Source: Treponema maltophilum ATCC 51939 (GTDB lineage: Bacteria > Spirochaetota > Spirochaetia > Treponematales > Treponemataceae). From it: DNA of 64,000 bases. The notes under the pieces were generated by a model, which saw nothing but the letters and a program-made list of their open reading frames with translations, had not been told where the DNA came from and made no database searches. Shown here one piece after another: positions 31,883 to 40,354 of the stretch. Each line of letters begins with the position of its first letter. Position 1 is the first letter of the stretch. Location of the stretch: NCBI RefSeq assembly GCF_000413055.1, contig NZ_KE332518.1:1241583-1305582 (forward strand). The letters run 5' to 3'. The position numbers and the translations under genes are program-made.

Positions 31883-32353
31883 ATGAGTATGGCCGGCACA
31901 AAGATGATTGCGCAAAACAAAAAAGCCCGCTTTAACTACACCGTAACCGAATCGCTCGAATGCGGCATAGAACTGAAAGGTACGGAAGTAAAATCGGTAA
32001 AAGCGGGGAACATCTCTTTTCCCGACGCCTTTGCCGAAATCTCGAACGGAGAAGTTTGGCTGAAGCAATTGCATATTTCCGAATATGCGTTTTCTTCCGT
32101 ATTCAATCACGATCCGGACCGGCCGAAAAAATTGCTTTTACACCGCGACGAAATAAAACGGCTGAACCGCAAGGTCGAAGAAAAAGGCGTAACGCTTATT
32201 CCGCTTGATTTTTATCTGAAAAACGGAAGAGTAAAAGTCAACTTGGGATTGTGCCGCGGCAAAAAACAATACGATAAGCGTTCGGATATACGCGAACGCG
32301 ACATTCAGCGCGATATGCAGCGGGACTTCCGTAAAGGATTGAACGGATGTTGA
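31883..32353 (+). CDS. smpB: SsrA-binding protein SmpB
   Basis: The tmRNA partner in rescuing stalled ribosomes. The product is about 156 residues: the OB-fold signature NKKARFNYTVTESLECGIEL, then LKGTEVKSVKAGNISFPDAF, and the basic tail GKKQYDKRSDIRERDIQRD. ATG 31883 fits the promoter spacing; ATGs at 31889 and 31904 also give normal SmpB lengths and cannot be excluded. No tmRNA gene was seen in the window. It overlaps the next gene by 7 bases. Confidence 0.94.
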   Translation: MSMAGTKMIAQNKKARFNYTVTESLECGIELKGTEVKSVKAGNISFPDAFAEISNGEVWLKQLHISEYAFSSVFNHDPDRPKKLLLHRDEIKRLNRKVEEKGVTLIPLDFYLKNGRVKVNLGLCRGKKQYDKRSDIRERDIQRDMQRDFRKGLNGC

Positions 32354-33189
32354 ATAACGTACAATCCCGACTGAGACATTCCCTGTTGCTTTTTATGCTG
32401 TGCCTTCCGGCCGCTTTTTTAAGCGCGCAGGCAAAGCGGGCACTGTACGTTTATGCAAGCTCATCGTCTTCGGGCGATTCGGCCGTAATTAAAATGACAG
32501 AGGATTTGTTTTTTTCGCAGTTGGCCTCGTCGGATCTTTTTACCGTGCACGATATGCGTTCAACCGAATATTCGTCCGCCGAGCTTACGCGCTACGGAAG
32601 CGCCGATTCCCTGTTTTTTTATACGCAGATATATGAAAAAGACGGTCAATGGTTTTTAAAGCTGCATTTAATCGACGGTGCAACGGGCAAAGAAACGGTG
32701 CTGCAAAATAATTATGACGGCTACTATAAAATTCTGACCGAAGCCAAAAATTCGCTGACTTCTCTTATAAAGCAATTCAACGCAGGCGAGGCGCAAAAAA
32801 CCGAAAAACAGGGCACTTCTTCCGTAACCGTCGAAAAACTGTCGGGTACATGGTACGGCGAAGACTATATCGATAAAATTATCATTTTACGCGGCGGAAG
32901 AGGTTTTGTGATTTTTAAAAACGGCGCATCGATGAATGTTTCCGTAAGCGTAAGCGGCAACCTTTTGTCCGCCGTACAGCAGGGCAAACCGAACGCATCG
33001 TTTTTTCCCGAACTTCCGCGCGAAGTCGCCCTCGTAAATGCGCCGGAAGCCAAACCCGTCCGCTGGGAACTGACCGTCGAAAGCGAATCGGCAATGAAGG
33101 GCGTTAAAATAAGCCTTGTCGCCGAATACGACAATTCGGGAGTTCTTTCGGTAAAAGAGGGACGCATTCCCGTGCGCTGGCACCGCTGA
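32347..33189 (+). CDS. Exported protein of unknown function
   Basis: A 280-residue protein with a signal peptide (LLLFMLCLPAAFLSAQA). The first half (ALYVYASSSSSGDSAVIKMT and LFFYTQIYEKDGQWFLKLHL) looks like a TolB-N/penicillin-binding-activator-like alpha/beta domain. The second half (KLSGTWYGEDYIDKIIILRG) looks like a beta-barrel, lipocalin-like domain; both resemblances are weak. Coupled to smpB by a 7-base overlap. Confidence 0.7.
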   Translation: MLNNVQSRLRHSLLLFMLCLPAAFLSAQAKRALYVYASSSSSGDSAVIKMTEDLFFSQLASSDLFTVHDMRSTEYSSAELTRYGSADSLFFYTQIYEKDGQWFLKLHLIDGATGKETVLQNNYDGYYKILTEAKNSLTSLIKQFNAGEAQKTEKQGTSSVTVEKLSGTWYGEDYIDKIIILRGGRGFVIFKNGASMNVSVSVSGNLLSAVQQGKPNASFFPELPREVALVNAPEAKPVRWELTVESESAMKGVKISLVAEYDNSGVLSVKEGRIPVRWHR

Positions 33190-33202
33190 TATTTTTGCGG
33201 CA

Positions 33203-33775
33203 CTAATCGCCGCTTTCTATGTGTACGATGCCTTGACGCAGAATTTTTATTTCGCCCCCGGTAATGTCGACTATCGTGGACGGAAGGCTTTGCTTTTGCG
33301 CCCCTCCGTCTACAATGCAAAACACTTCCGAGCCGAATTCTTTTTCCATTATTTTTACGTCGGCGATAACGGGCGCACCGCTGCGGTTGACGCTTGTCGA
33401 ATAAAGCGGCGTTTTGCACGCGCGTATAAGAGAACGCAACCATTCATCGTCCGGGCAGCGGAAAGCGGTTGTCGTGTGTCCGCCGGAAGCATTTTGTGTG
33501 GGAACGATGACGGTTAAAGCGCCCGGCATATGCGAGCGGATTTTATCCGGCACAATTGTCGGCGAATACCGGGCAATGTCTTCCGGGTCGGCGATGAGTT
33601 GTATAAAGGGCTTTCCTTCATCGCGCCCCTTAATGCGACGTATCGCGCCCTCGCTTAAAGGAACGATGCCCGAAAAACCGTAGACCGTATCGGTCGGAAT
33701 AATGACGACTTTTCCCTCAAGCAGCGCTTCGGAAACCGAGGAAAGACAATCCGCATCAGACTTTTGCAGGATCAT
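33203..33775 (-). CDS. tsaC: Threonylcarbamoyl-AMP synthase (TsaC/Sua5/YrdC)
   Basis: Makes threonylcarbamoyl-AMP from Thr, bicarbonate and ATP for the t6A37 modification of ANN-decoding tRNAs. The 190-residue protein has the YrdC fold with VVIIPTDTVYGFSGI, the KxR motif in RRIKGRDEGKPF, PGALTVIVP and the SxN motif in YSTSVNRSG. It has no C-terminal Sua5 domain. Its start overlaps the 3' end of the FtsB-like gene by 20 bases. Confidence 0.92.
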   Translation of the reverse strand: MILQKSDADCLSSVSEALLEGKVVIIPTDTVYGFSGIVPLSEGAIRRIKGRDEGKPFIQLIADPEDIARYSPTIVPDKIRSHMPGALTVIVPTQNASGGHTTTAFRCPDDEWLRSLIRACKTPLYSTSVNRSGAPVIADVKIMEKEFGSEVFCIVDGGAQKQSLPSTIVDITGGEIKILRQGIVHIESGD

Positions 33776-34202
33776 GATACCGGATCACGCTTAAAATCGA
33801 AAAGACAAGATTGTAAAAAACAAAGGCTAAAAAGGCGATGCTTTTTGCAAGCCATTCGGGAATAAAAACGATGTCGGGCCGTAAAAGTTTTGTACCCGGA
33901 TCGTAGACGGCAGGCGGCGGTTCGGGAATTCCGTTTATCTTTACCAAGTGTTCGCCCGGATAAATAAAGCCCATTTTTTTCGCATAGGATGCGATAACAT
34001 CGCGGTCTTTTTGCAGAGCGGTGCTTTCCGTTAAAAGTCGGCTGTTCAAATCCTGTAAACGCTCGACGCCTACGGTAAGCGCAATCTTTTGTTTTTGCAG
34101 CTGATTGTACGCCCATATTCCTTCCTGCCCGAATATAACCGACAGACATACATATACAAAAACGGCGGCGATTATCGAAAACATAAAATGAAACCGGTTC
34201 AT
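33756..34202 (-). CDS. FtsB/DivIC-like septum formation protein
   Basis: A 148-residue protein with an N-terminal membrane helix (residues 5-24). A coiled coil follows (about 30-75: NQLQKQKIALTVGVERLQDL), then the pattern YAKKMGFIYPGEHLVKI that follows the coil in FtsB/DivIC proteins. Unlike classic FtsB it carries a second hydrophobic segment near the C-terminus (about 115-140). FtsB proteins bridge FtsL and FtsQ in the divisome. Start at ATG 34202; sequence upstream on this strand is antisense to the next gene. Assignment moderate. Confidence 0.65.
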   Translation of the reverse strand: MNRFHFMFSIIAAVFVYVCLSVIFGQEGIWAYNQLQKQKIALTVGVERLQDLNSRLLTESTALQKDRDVIASYAKKMGFIYPGEHLVKINGIPEPPPAVYDPGTKLLRPDIVFIPEWLAKSIAFLAFVFYNLVFSILSVIRYHDPAKV

Positions 34203-34347
34203 ATTTTCAATTTTCGGTTGTTTTCCCCTTTTACTGAATATAAAAAGTATGCTATAATATTCGAAAGAATCGGCAAAACGGGTTAATAAAACCGCCTGAA
34301 TTACCGATATATAAGATATACGTATATTTTGTTTGCATGGAGCAGTT

Positions 34348-36309
34348 ATGTCTATAGAGCATGAAAACTTCGATAATATTTTGCAGAATAAAGATGAAAA
34401 AGATCTCGAACAATACGGCGTATGGGTAAAAAAGCCCTCGGAAGAAGAAGCGAAGAAAAAAGAAGACGGAAACGATTCTTCGGCGTTTTTTATCGATGAT
34501 TTTGATTTTGCCGACGTGCCCGATATAGACACAATTCCCAAAGCCGTAAACGACAACTTAAACGCGAAAATCGACGAAGCTCTGGAATCGGCGGCTACGG
34601 CGGCTCCCGAGAATTCGGCAGAAGAGCTTACGCCGATTGAAGAAGCCGAGACGGAAGTTCCCGCCCCGGCGGAAGAAACTTTTGAAATCGACGATTTTAA
34701 TATAGAAGAATACGTGCCGCACACAGAAGAAAAAAACAAAACCGGCGCCGACGAACAGCCTCTCGATATCGACCTGTCGTTCGATGACAATTTTGAGCAA
34801 ATCATGCCCGACTTTCCGAAAGAAAGCGAAGAAACCGCCGAAGTCAAGTTTGCAGACAAAACCGATTCGGCTGCCGGCGGCGAATTTGAGGAAATCGATG
34901 CGAGCATGTTCGATTCGGACGAGCCGCTTGAACCCTCCGTGCCGGAAAGCATAGACCTTGAAGCCGCCGCGGTACCGGTTGCGGACGAAAACGTGCAGAC
35001 GGAAAGCGTTCCGCTCGAAGCCTTTGAAAATCCTGACAATACTGAAACCGTAGCCGATGAACCGCCCGCTATGGAAAGCGTCGATATATCGGCCTTCGAT
35101 ACGGAGAGCACCGGAGTTCCTTCAACCGCGGCATCGAATGAAAAATCTCAAACGGATCAAATATACGACATTGCCGTAAAAGCCGACGACGAAACCGGCG
35201 ATTCGGAACAAGACGAAAAACCGCACGAGCAGGCAAAAACGGCGGATGTTCAAACAATGAGCTCTTCTCTCCTTGAAAAAATTATGGGCGAACTCTCGCT
35301 TTTACGCCACGACATTAACGAATTAAAAGAAGACTTTACCACATTAAAAACCGCCCCTGCTCCGTCCGCCGGCGATACCTCTAAAGCCGACGAAAAAGAA
35401 GGCGGCGGTTTTTTTGCCGACGACGGCGGCGACGATACGATCGCGCTTTCGGGCGACGAGTTGAATAATATTTTAACCAGCGCCGATTTTACGGATGAAG
35501 CCGAAAACGAAAAAGAAAACGCGTCTGCTGCGGAACCGTCAGCCGAGGCGCCTGCCGAAATAAAAGAAGAAGCTTTTCCGGAAATCGAACTTCCCGAAGA
35601 ACTTATGATTGACGAAGCCGAGGCTGAAGCCGAAAATACCGAAGAAGCATCCCCTATGCCGGAGTTGAATATTGAAGAAAACGAACTTCATGAACCGCAG
35701 CTTGACGATATAGATTTCGACTTAAGCGAAAACGAAACCGTCGAAGAAGAGCTTCCGAGCGAAATAGAAATTCCGGTTGTCGAAGATCTTGTCGTGGATT
35801 CTTCGGCCGAAGATTTTTTTGACGAAGACGATACGCCTAAAGAAATCGATGAAACGGACGTGCGCTTTTTAGCCGAAAATCCCGCGGAAGCGGAACATGC
35901 AGCCGAAGTTGCAGAGGAACCTGCGGCAAAACCGGAAGCGGAGGACGAAAAAGAAGAAACGGATCAGTATTCTCCCACCAACCAGGTTTTTAACAGCAGG
36001 CAGTGGCAAAGCGAAGGCGAAACGGATCTTTCTCTCGAAGAAGAGGCGCCGGCCGAAGTTTCCGAACCCGCTGAAGAAAAAACGACCGAAACGGTATTCG
36101 GCAAAAACATAGATACCGACGGCGGTTCGGCGCACAAAACGGAACAGCCGGCAAACATTCCGCAAAATATGCGCGATGAAATAAAATCGGTTTTAGCGTA
36201 TATGGATCAGCTTTTGGAAAACCTTCCCGAAGAAAAAATCGTCGAGTTCGCGCAATCGGAACATTTCCCCGTATACAAAAAACTGTTTAACGAACTCGGA
36301 TTGTCTTAA
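34348..36309 (+). CDS. Large acidic coiled-coil protein, treponemal
   Basis: A 653-residue cytoplasmic protein with no signal peptide or membrane helix, extremely rich in Glu, Asp, Ala and Pro. One coiled coil lies at about residues 303-335 (SSLLEKIMGELSLLRHDINE). The last 50 residues form an ordered, probably conserved end (MRDEIKSVLAYMDQLLENLP, then KIVEFAQSEHFPVYKKLF). GGAG lies 5 bases before ATG 34348. It overlaps the next gene by one base and heads the MAF cluster, which suggests a role in flagellar assembly or cell architecture. Confidence 0.75.
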   Translation: MSIEHENFDNILQNKDEKDLEQYGVWVKKPSEEEAKKKEDGNDSSAFFIDDFDFADVPDIDTIPKAVNDNLNAKIDEALESAATAAPENSAEELTPIEEAETEVPAPAEETFEIDDFNIEEYVPHTEEKNKTGADEQPLDIDLSFDDNFEQIMPDFPKESEETAEVKFADKTDSAAGGEFEEIDASMFDSDEPLEPSVPESIDLEAAAVPVADENVQTESVPLEAFENPDNTETVADEPPAMESVDISAFDTESTGVPSTAASNEKSQTDQIYDIAVKADDETGDSEQDEKPHEQAKTADVQTMSSSLLEKIMGELSLLRHDINELKEDFTTLKTAPAPSAGDTSKADEKEGGGFFADDGGDDTIALSGDELNNILTSADFTDEAENEKENASAAEPSAEAPAEIKEEAFPEIELPEELMIDEAEAEAENTEEASPMPELNIEENELHEPQLDDIDFDLSENETVEEELPSEIEIPVVEDLVVDSSAEDFFDEDDTPKEIDETDVRFLAENPAEAEHAAEVAEEPAAKPEAEDEKEETDQYSPTNQVFNSRQWQSEGETDLSLEEEAPAEVSEPAEEKTTETVFGKNIDTDGGSAHKTEQPANIPQNMRDEIKSVLAYMDQLLENLPEEKIVEFAQSEHFPVYKKLFNELGLS

Positions 36310-37133
36310 TGGGTTTATACGGCTTAGCAAGCAAATATGCCGCCGGCGGAAAAAACGAATCGGCGGCACCTTTTCTCGATGTGTTGTTGACAAACTTTCA
36401 CCGTTTTGCCGAAGGGATCGCCGTACATTTTGCAATCTTTGCCGAAGTAGACGGCAATTTTCAAATAGTTTTAAATCACGGCTTTGACGCCGAAACGGTG
36501 CGCAAATCGATTTCCACGCGCGACTTTTGGAACGGAACGCTTGCAAGCGACGGCCGGCACATTCTGCAAGGAGAGTCTTTAAGCGGGCTGTATCAATTGT
36601 TTTCCCGCCGGGACTGCACGTTCGAAAAGCTGTGCATACAAAAATCGCTGCAAAACGAATGTCCCTTTATTTTCGTTGCGACCGGCGTTCCGGATGAACA
36701 ATTTTTTGAAAAAAAAATCCCGCGAATTCTTGCTTTTGTAAACGATTTGTACGCTATATTGTCTGCCCTTTCCCGAAAATGTGCTGCGGCAAGCAATGCA
36801 CCCTTTGAAAATACCGCGGCACGTGCCGAACAAGCGGCGGCATATGCTATACGACTGAATAAAGTTTTTGAATATCTTTCCGCAAGCCTGTATCCGTCGG
36901 ATCTCGATTTTATTTGCACCTGTCTTTGTCTTGCACTCCCGGCTGCAACCGCAAAGCCGGGGGCAAACGGCGCCGCCGAAGATCATACCGTTTTATATTC
37001 GGGAAGTACCGAAAAAAGCGATGAAGCTGCTTTCGCGCACATAGAAACCGTCATACAAAAACTGCTCAGCCCCCGGTGCGCGTCCCTTGTGCCGATCGAA
37101 AAGGCGAGCGCAAAAGATTATGGTGCATCTTGA
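36309..37133 (+). CDS. Protein of unknown function in the MAF cluster
   Basis: A 274-residue soluble protein, coupled by a one-base overlap (TAATG) to the acidic protein and by a 14-base overlap to the MptE-like gene. It has no signal peptide. The segment FAIFAEVDGNFQIVLNHGFD followed by SISTRDFWNGTL hints at a GAF-like or PAS-like sensor half, but this is not secure. Probably acts with its two neighbours. Confidence 0.65.
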   Translation: MGLYGLASKYAAGGKNESAAPFLDVLLTNFHRFAEGIAVHFAIFAEVDGNFQIVLNHGFDAETVRKSISTRDFWNGTLASDGRHILQGESLSGLYQLFSRRDCTFEKLCIQKSLQNECPFIFVATGVPDEQFFEKKIPRILAFVNDLYAILSALSRKCAAASNAPFENTAARAEQAAAYAIRLNKVFEYLSASLYPSDLDFICTCLCLALPAATAKPGANGAAEDHTVLYSGSTEKSDEAAFAHIETVIQKLLSPRCASLVPIEKASAKDYGAS

Positions 37134-38655
37134 ACCGGCGCACGACGCGTTTACGTTTACCTGCACAGCCGGCGGGCGCTATCTGCACTCCGCATATAAT
37201 CCGAGGCGCGAAGCGCAGCAGTTTGTATCTTCCCTTACATGCGATTTTAATCCTTTTTGTCTTGTCGTTTTAGGTCCCTGTCTTTCGTATTGCCTTCCTT
37301 TTTTGCGCGCGCGCTTTCCGGCAATTCCCCTCTACGCGATTCAATACGACGAATGTTTTTTGCCCGATTTTTCCGCCGATTTTACAAACGCAATGCAAAC
37401 TGCGTGTGAAAAATCCTCGTGGGACGGCGTTTTTTTTTGCGGAAACGAAAGCGGCGTTTTGTCCGAAACGCTTTTTTCCGCCTTGGGCGACCGGCAGGTT
37501 TTCGGCGCTTTTTTTATCGCATGGAAGCCCGCCGAGCAGGTTTTTGAAAACAAAAGCCGCCTTGCATGGGAAGCGGTAAAACTTTTGCTGCAAAAAAGCA
37601 GGGATGTACTGGCAACGCACAGTTTTTTTTCGCGCCGATGGCTTAAAAACAGCGTAAAATTCTGCGCCTATCTGTGCCGTCCGTGTACGATTGAAGCCGG
37701 AAATCAACCCATTTTGGTCGCCGCATCGGGACCGTCGCTTGCCCCCTCCCTTCCCTTTATACAAAAACACCGCGCGTCCTTTTTTGTGATCGCCGTATCT
37801 TCGGCGCTGAATGTCCTCGTTCACAACGAAATATATCCCGATATGCTTATAACGACCGACGGCGGTTTTTATGCGCGGTACCATGTGCGTATTTTAAAAA
37901 AACTGCACGATCGCGGAATCGACATCCCGATTGCCGCACCGGCCGAAAGCAATATCGATCCTTTTTTACTCGAAAACCTCCCCGTTTTGCCGCTTCGTTA
38001 CGGCGACGGAATCGAAAGCCTGCTCTTCGATTTTTGCGGCATTAAAGCAGCCCGCGCCGTACGCAACGGCAGCGTAAGCGGTACCGCGGCGGACTTTGCC
38101 CTTTCCATAAGTTCATCGCCGGTATTTTTTTGCGGTTTGGATCTTGCGCCTTCAAGGGGCTTTCAGCATGCGCAGCCGAATGTCCTTGAACAAAACGACA
38201 GCCGGTCCGACAACCGCCTAAAACCGCTTTCATCGCGCTTATATGCATCTTCACATTCGCCGCTCGGCATATACCGCCGCTGGTTTTCGGCTCAAGGTAA
38301 AAAATTTTCCGGCCGCGTCTTCCGTCTGTCGGATAAACCGTATAAAGCGCCGCTCGGTTCAATCCGCGATATTTTGTGGACGGAACTCGATGAAGCCCTT
38401 ATCGAAAACGGAAAAAACGCAAAAAAAGGCGCGGTGCGCTGTTTACCGCAAAGGGATAAGGGCGAAAACAAAAAGGCGGTTTTTTCATTTTTAACCGAAC
38501 AAATGGAGCGCAGGGCGAACGAAAATCTGTGGTACGAAAACTGCGCACTCATCGATTATTTGTCGGCGCTGAAATACCCGAAAAACGAAAAATTTATGCA
38601 CAAATGCCGCGATTCGCTATTGCACACATTCGACGAACTGTTTAAGCTGTTGTAA
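37120..38655 (+). CDS. MptE-like / motility-accessory factor (DUF115) protein 1
   Basis: A 511-residue cytoplasmic protein of the DUF115/MAF family (PF01973), which in Campylobacter, Aeromonas and other flagellates is needed for transfer of nonulosonic sugars to flagellin. The core motif ILVAASGPSLAPSLPFIQKH is followed by VIAVSSALNVLVHNEIYPDM, TTDGG and, later, FFCGLDLAP. ATG 37120 overlaps the upstream gene by 14 bases. A second MAF gene follows immediately, and a NeuB synthase lies at 53.6 kb. Confidence 0.82.
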   Translation: MVHLEPAHDAFTFTCTAGGRYLHSAYNPRREAQQFVSSLTCDFNPFCLVVLGPCLSYCLPFLRARFPAIPLYAIQYDECFLPDFSADFTNAMQTACEKSSWDGVFFCGNESGVLSETLFSALGDRQVFGAFFIAWKPAEQVFENKSRLAWEAVKLLLQKSRDVLATHSFFSRRWLKNSVKFCAYLCRPCTIEAGNQPILVAASGPSLAPSLPFIQKHRASFFVIAVSSALNVLVHNEIYPDMLITTDGGFYARYHVRILKKLHDRGIDIPIAAPAESNIDPFLLENLPVLPLRYGDGIESLLFDFCGIKAARAVRNGSVSGTAADFALSISSSPVFFCGLDLAPSRGFQHAQPNVLEQNDSRSDNRLKPLSSRLYASSHSPLGIYRRWFSAQGKKFSGRVFRLSDKPYKAPLGSIRDILWTELDEALIENGKNAKKGAVRCLPQRDKGENKKAVFSFLTEQMERRANENLWYENCALIDYLSALKYPKNEKFMHKCRDSLLHTFDELFKLL

Positions 38656-40341
38656 ATGAGCAAAGCGGATACGTCGTGCTATGCGACATGGGTGCAGTCG
38701 AAAACAGGTACTTTTTTGCCCTGCTATAAAGACGGTAAACCTTCAGCGTCGATATACAATCCCGAAAAAGAAGCCTCCTCTTTTGCCGCGCTTGACGTAT
38801 TCAGTCAAGCGGGTTTTATCCTCGTAGCCGGCATCGGCGCGGCGCTTCATTTAAATGAACTGGCAAAACGCCGTCCCGATGCCCGCATTGCGGCCGTCGA
38901 AGCAAACGAAGAGTCGCTGCGTTTTGTTTTAAGCGATCCGCGCGTAAAGCTCGATGACCGCATTGCCGTATGTACGGCCGACGGCCTCTACGATTTTTTA
39001 CTCGAGCGATATTTTCCGCCGGCGGACGGGAACTTTTGCTTATTTCCGCTTCGATCCTGGGCACAGGCAAATCCGCCCGTTTTTGAGCGCATAAAAGAAA
39101 GCGCGGATAAAGCGCTGAGCGATATCGGTGCCGACGTTTCCACGCAAGCGCGTTTCGGAAAACTGTGGCACGCCAATATTATGCGCAATTTGTTTTTGTA
39201 TGCGAGCGTGAGCGCACATCTGCTTACCGACTTTACGCGCACGGCATTTCCGACCGAAAAAACTGCTTTTATTGCCGGAGCGGGTCCGGGTCTCGAAAAC
39301 GGTTTTGACGATTTAAAACGGCACCGGGATTCTTATTATATCGTCGCAACGGATACGGCTTTTGCCGCGCTCAGTGCGCAGGGTATTGCGTCCGACGCGG
39401 TCGTAACGATAGATCCGCAGCTGCTTTCGATAGATCACTTTTATGCGCCGATCGATGCGAAAACGCTTTTTATCTGCGACCTGTGCTGCTGTCCCGCCGT
39501 CGTGCAAAGAGTGCTGCAAAACGGGGCGCACATCTTGTTTTTTAAAAGCGCCCATCCCTTGTGTTCCCTTATCGAACTTTTGCATGCTCCCGAAAAAAAC
39601 GCCGAACCGCTTTTTCCGTTTTTTGATTGTTCAAGCGGAACGGTAATGCTTACCGCGCTTGATTTTGCCGTTAAAGCGGGCTTTAAACGCATAGTGACGG
39701 GCGGCGCCGATTTTTGCTATACGGACGGCAAAACGTACGTAAAAGGTTCGTATTTCGATCAACTGTTCGGCACGCAAAGTTCGCGCCTCGCGCCCGCGGA
39801 GCAAAAGTTTTGCGCGCTTATGTACGGAAACGAACTTGAAAGTGTATGTTGTGCCGCCGGCGGACAAAAAGCGTTTACGACTCCCCTTTTAAAACAATAC
39901 AAAGAAGCCTTCGACCGTTTTTGCGCTTTACATGCCGGTACCGTCGAATTCATACATGCAAGCGAAGTTCCGACAAAAATAAAACGGGTACCGCCGCATA
40001 CACAACAAAGCGACCTGCACGGCGATTCTTCTTTTGCCGGTACCGATACCGGTGCGGTAAAGCTTGCATCCTCTGCACCGGACAGGCGGCGCTTTACGCT
40101 CAAAGACTATAAGAATTTTTTGCTCCGGTACGAAAACGAGCTGCAAAGCCTGCAACTGCACAACAAAACACACAACGCGCACGGCGGCATACGCGCAACC
40201 GGCGATGCCCTACAAAAAAGCATACTCCCCTATGCCGCATGGTATGCTCTTCATTACGACAAACGCCTCGACTTGCATAAAATCGCCGAAGAAATATGCC
40301 ATATTCAAAAAAAATATCTGTACAATACGACGCTATCTTGA
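38656..40341 (+). CDS. MptE-like / motility-accessory factor (DUF115) protein 2
   Basis: A 561-residue protein of the same family. The N-terminal part (GFILVAGIGAALHLNELAKR and RIAAVEANEESLRFVL) is Rossmann-like, as in full-length MAF proteins. The core AFIAGAGPGLENGFDDLKRH is followed by IVATDTAFAALSAQGIASDA and VTGGADFCYTDGKTYVKGSY. ATG 38656 directly abuts the previous stop. It is more complete at the N-terminus than its neighbour, so the two are probably diverged paralogues with separate acceptors. Confidence 0.82.
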   Translation: MSKADTSCYATWVQSKTGTFLPCYKDGKPSASIYNPEKEASSFAALDVFSQAGFILVAGIGAALHLNELAKRRPDARIAAVEANEESLRFVLSDPRVKLDDRIAVCTADGLYDFLLERYFPPADGNFCLFPLRSWAQANPPVFERIKESADKALSDIGADVSTQARFGKLWHANIMRNLFLYASVSAHLLTDFTRTAFPTEKTAFIAGAGPGLENGFDDLKRHRDSYYIVATDTAFAALSAQGIASDAVVTIDPQLLSIDHFYAPIDAKTLFICDLCCCPAVVQRVLQNGAHILFFKSAHPLCSLIELLHAPEKNAEPLFPFFDCSSGTVMLTALDFAVKAGFKRIVTGGADFCYTDGKTYVKGSYFDQLFGTQSSRLAPAEQKFCALMYGNELESVCCAAGGQKAFTTPLLKQYKEAFDRFCALHAGTVEFIHASEVPTKIKRVPPHTQQSDLHGDSSFAGTDTGAVKLASSAPDRRRFTLKDYKNFLLRYENELQSLQLHNKTHNAHGGIRATGDALQKSILPYAAWYALHYDKRLDLHKIAEEICHIQKKYLYNTTLS

Positions 40342-40347
40342 TATAAT
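40342..40347 (+). promoter_or_regulatory. -10 box of the gene at 40355, leaderless type
   Basis: A consensus TATAAT ends 7 bases before ATG 40355, at the very end of the preceding gene. No good -35 box is visible at 16-18 bases spacing. Confidence 0.5.
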
Positions 40348-40354
40348 CATTTGC

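Noticed and set aside
34020-34060. tRNA-like T-arm sequence (GTTCAAATCCTGT)
   Set aside because: It lies inside the coiled-coil coding part of the FtsB-like gene and no acceptor or anticodon stem can be formed around it.
34203-35111. Long minus-strand open frame upstream of the FtsB-like gene
   Set aside because: It is antisense to the acidic protein gene; its low-complexity Ser/Ala/Gly composition mirrors the Glu/Asp-rich codons of that gene, and the real start of the FtsB-like protein is ATG 34202.
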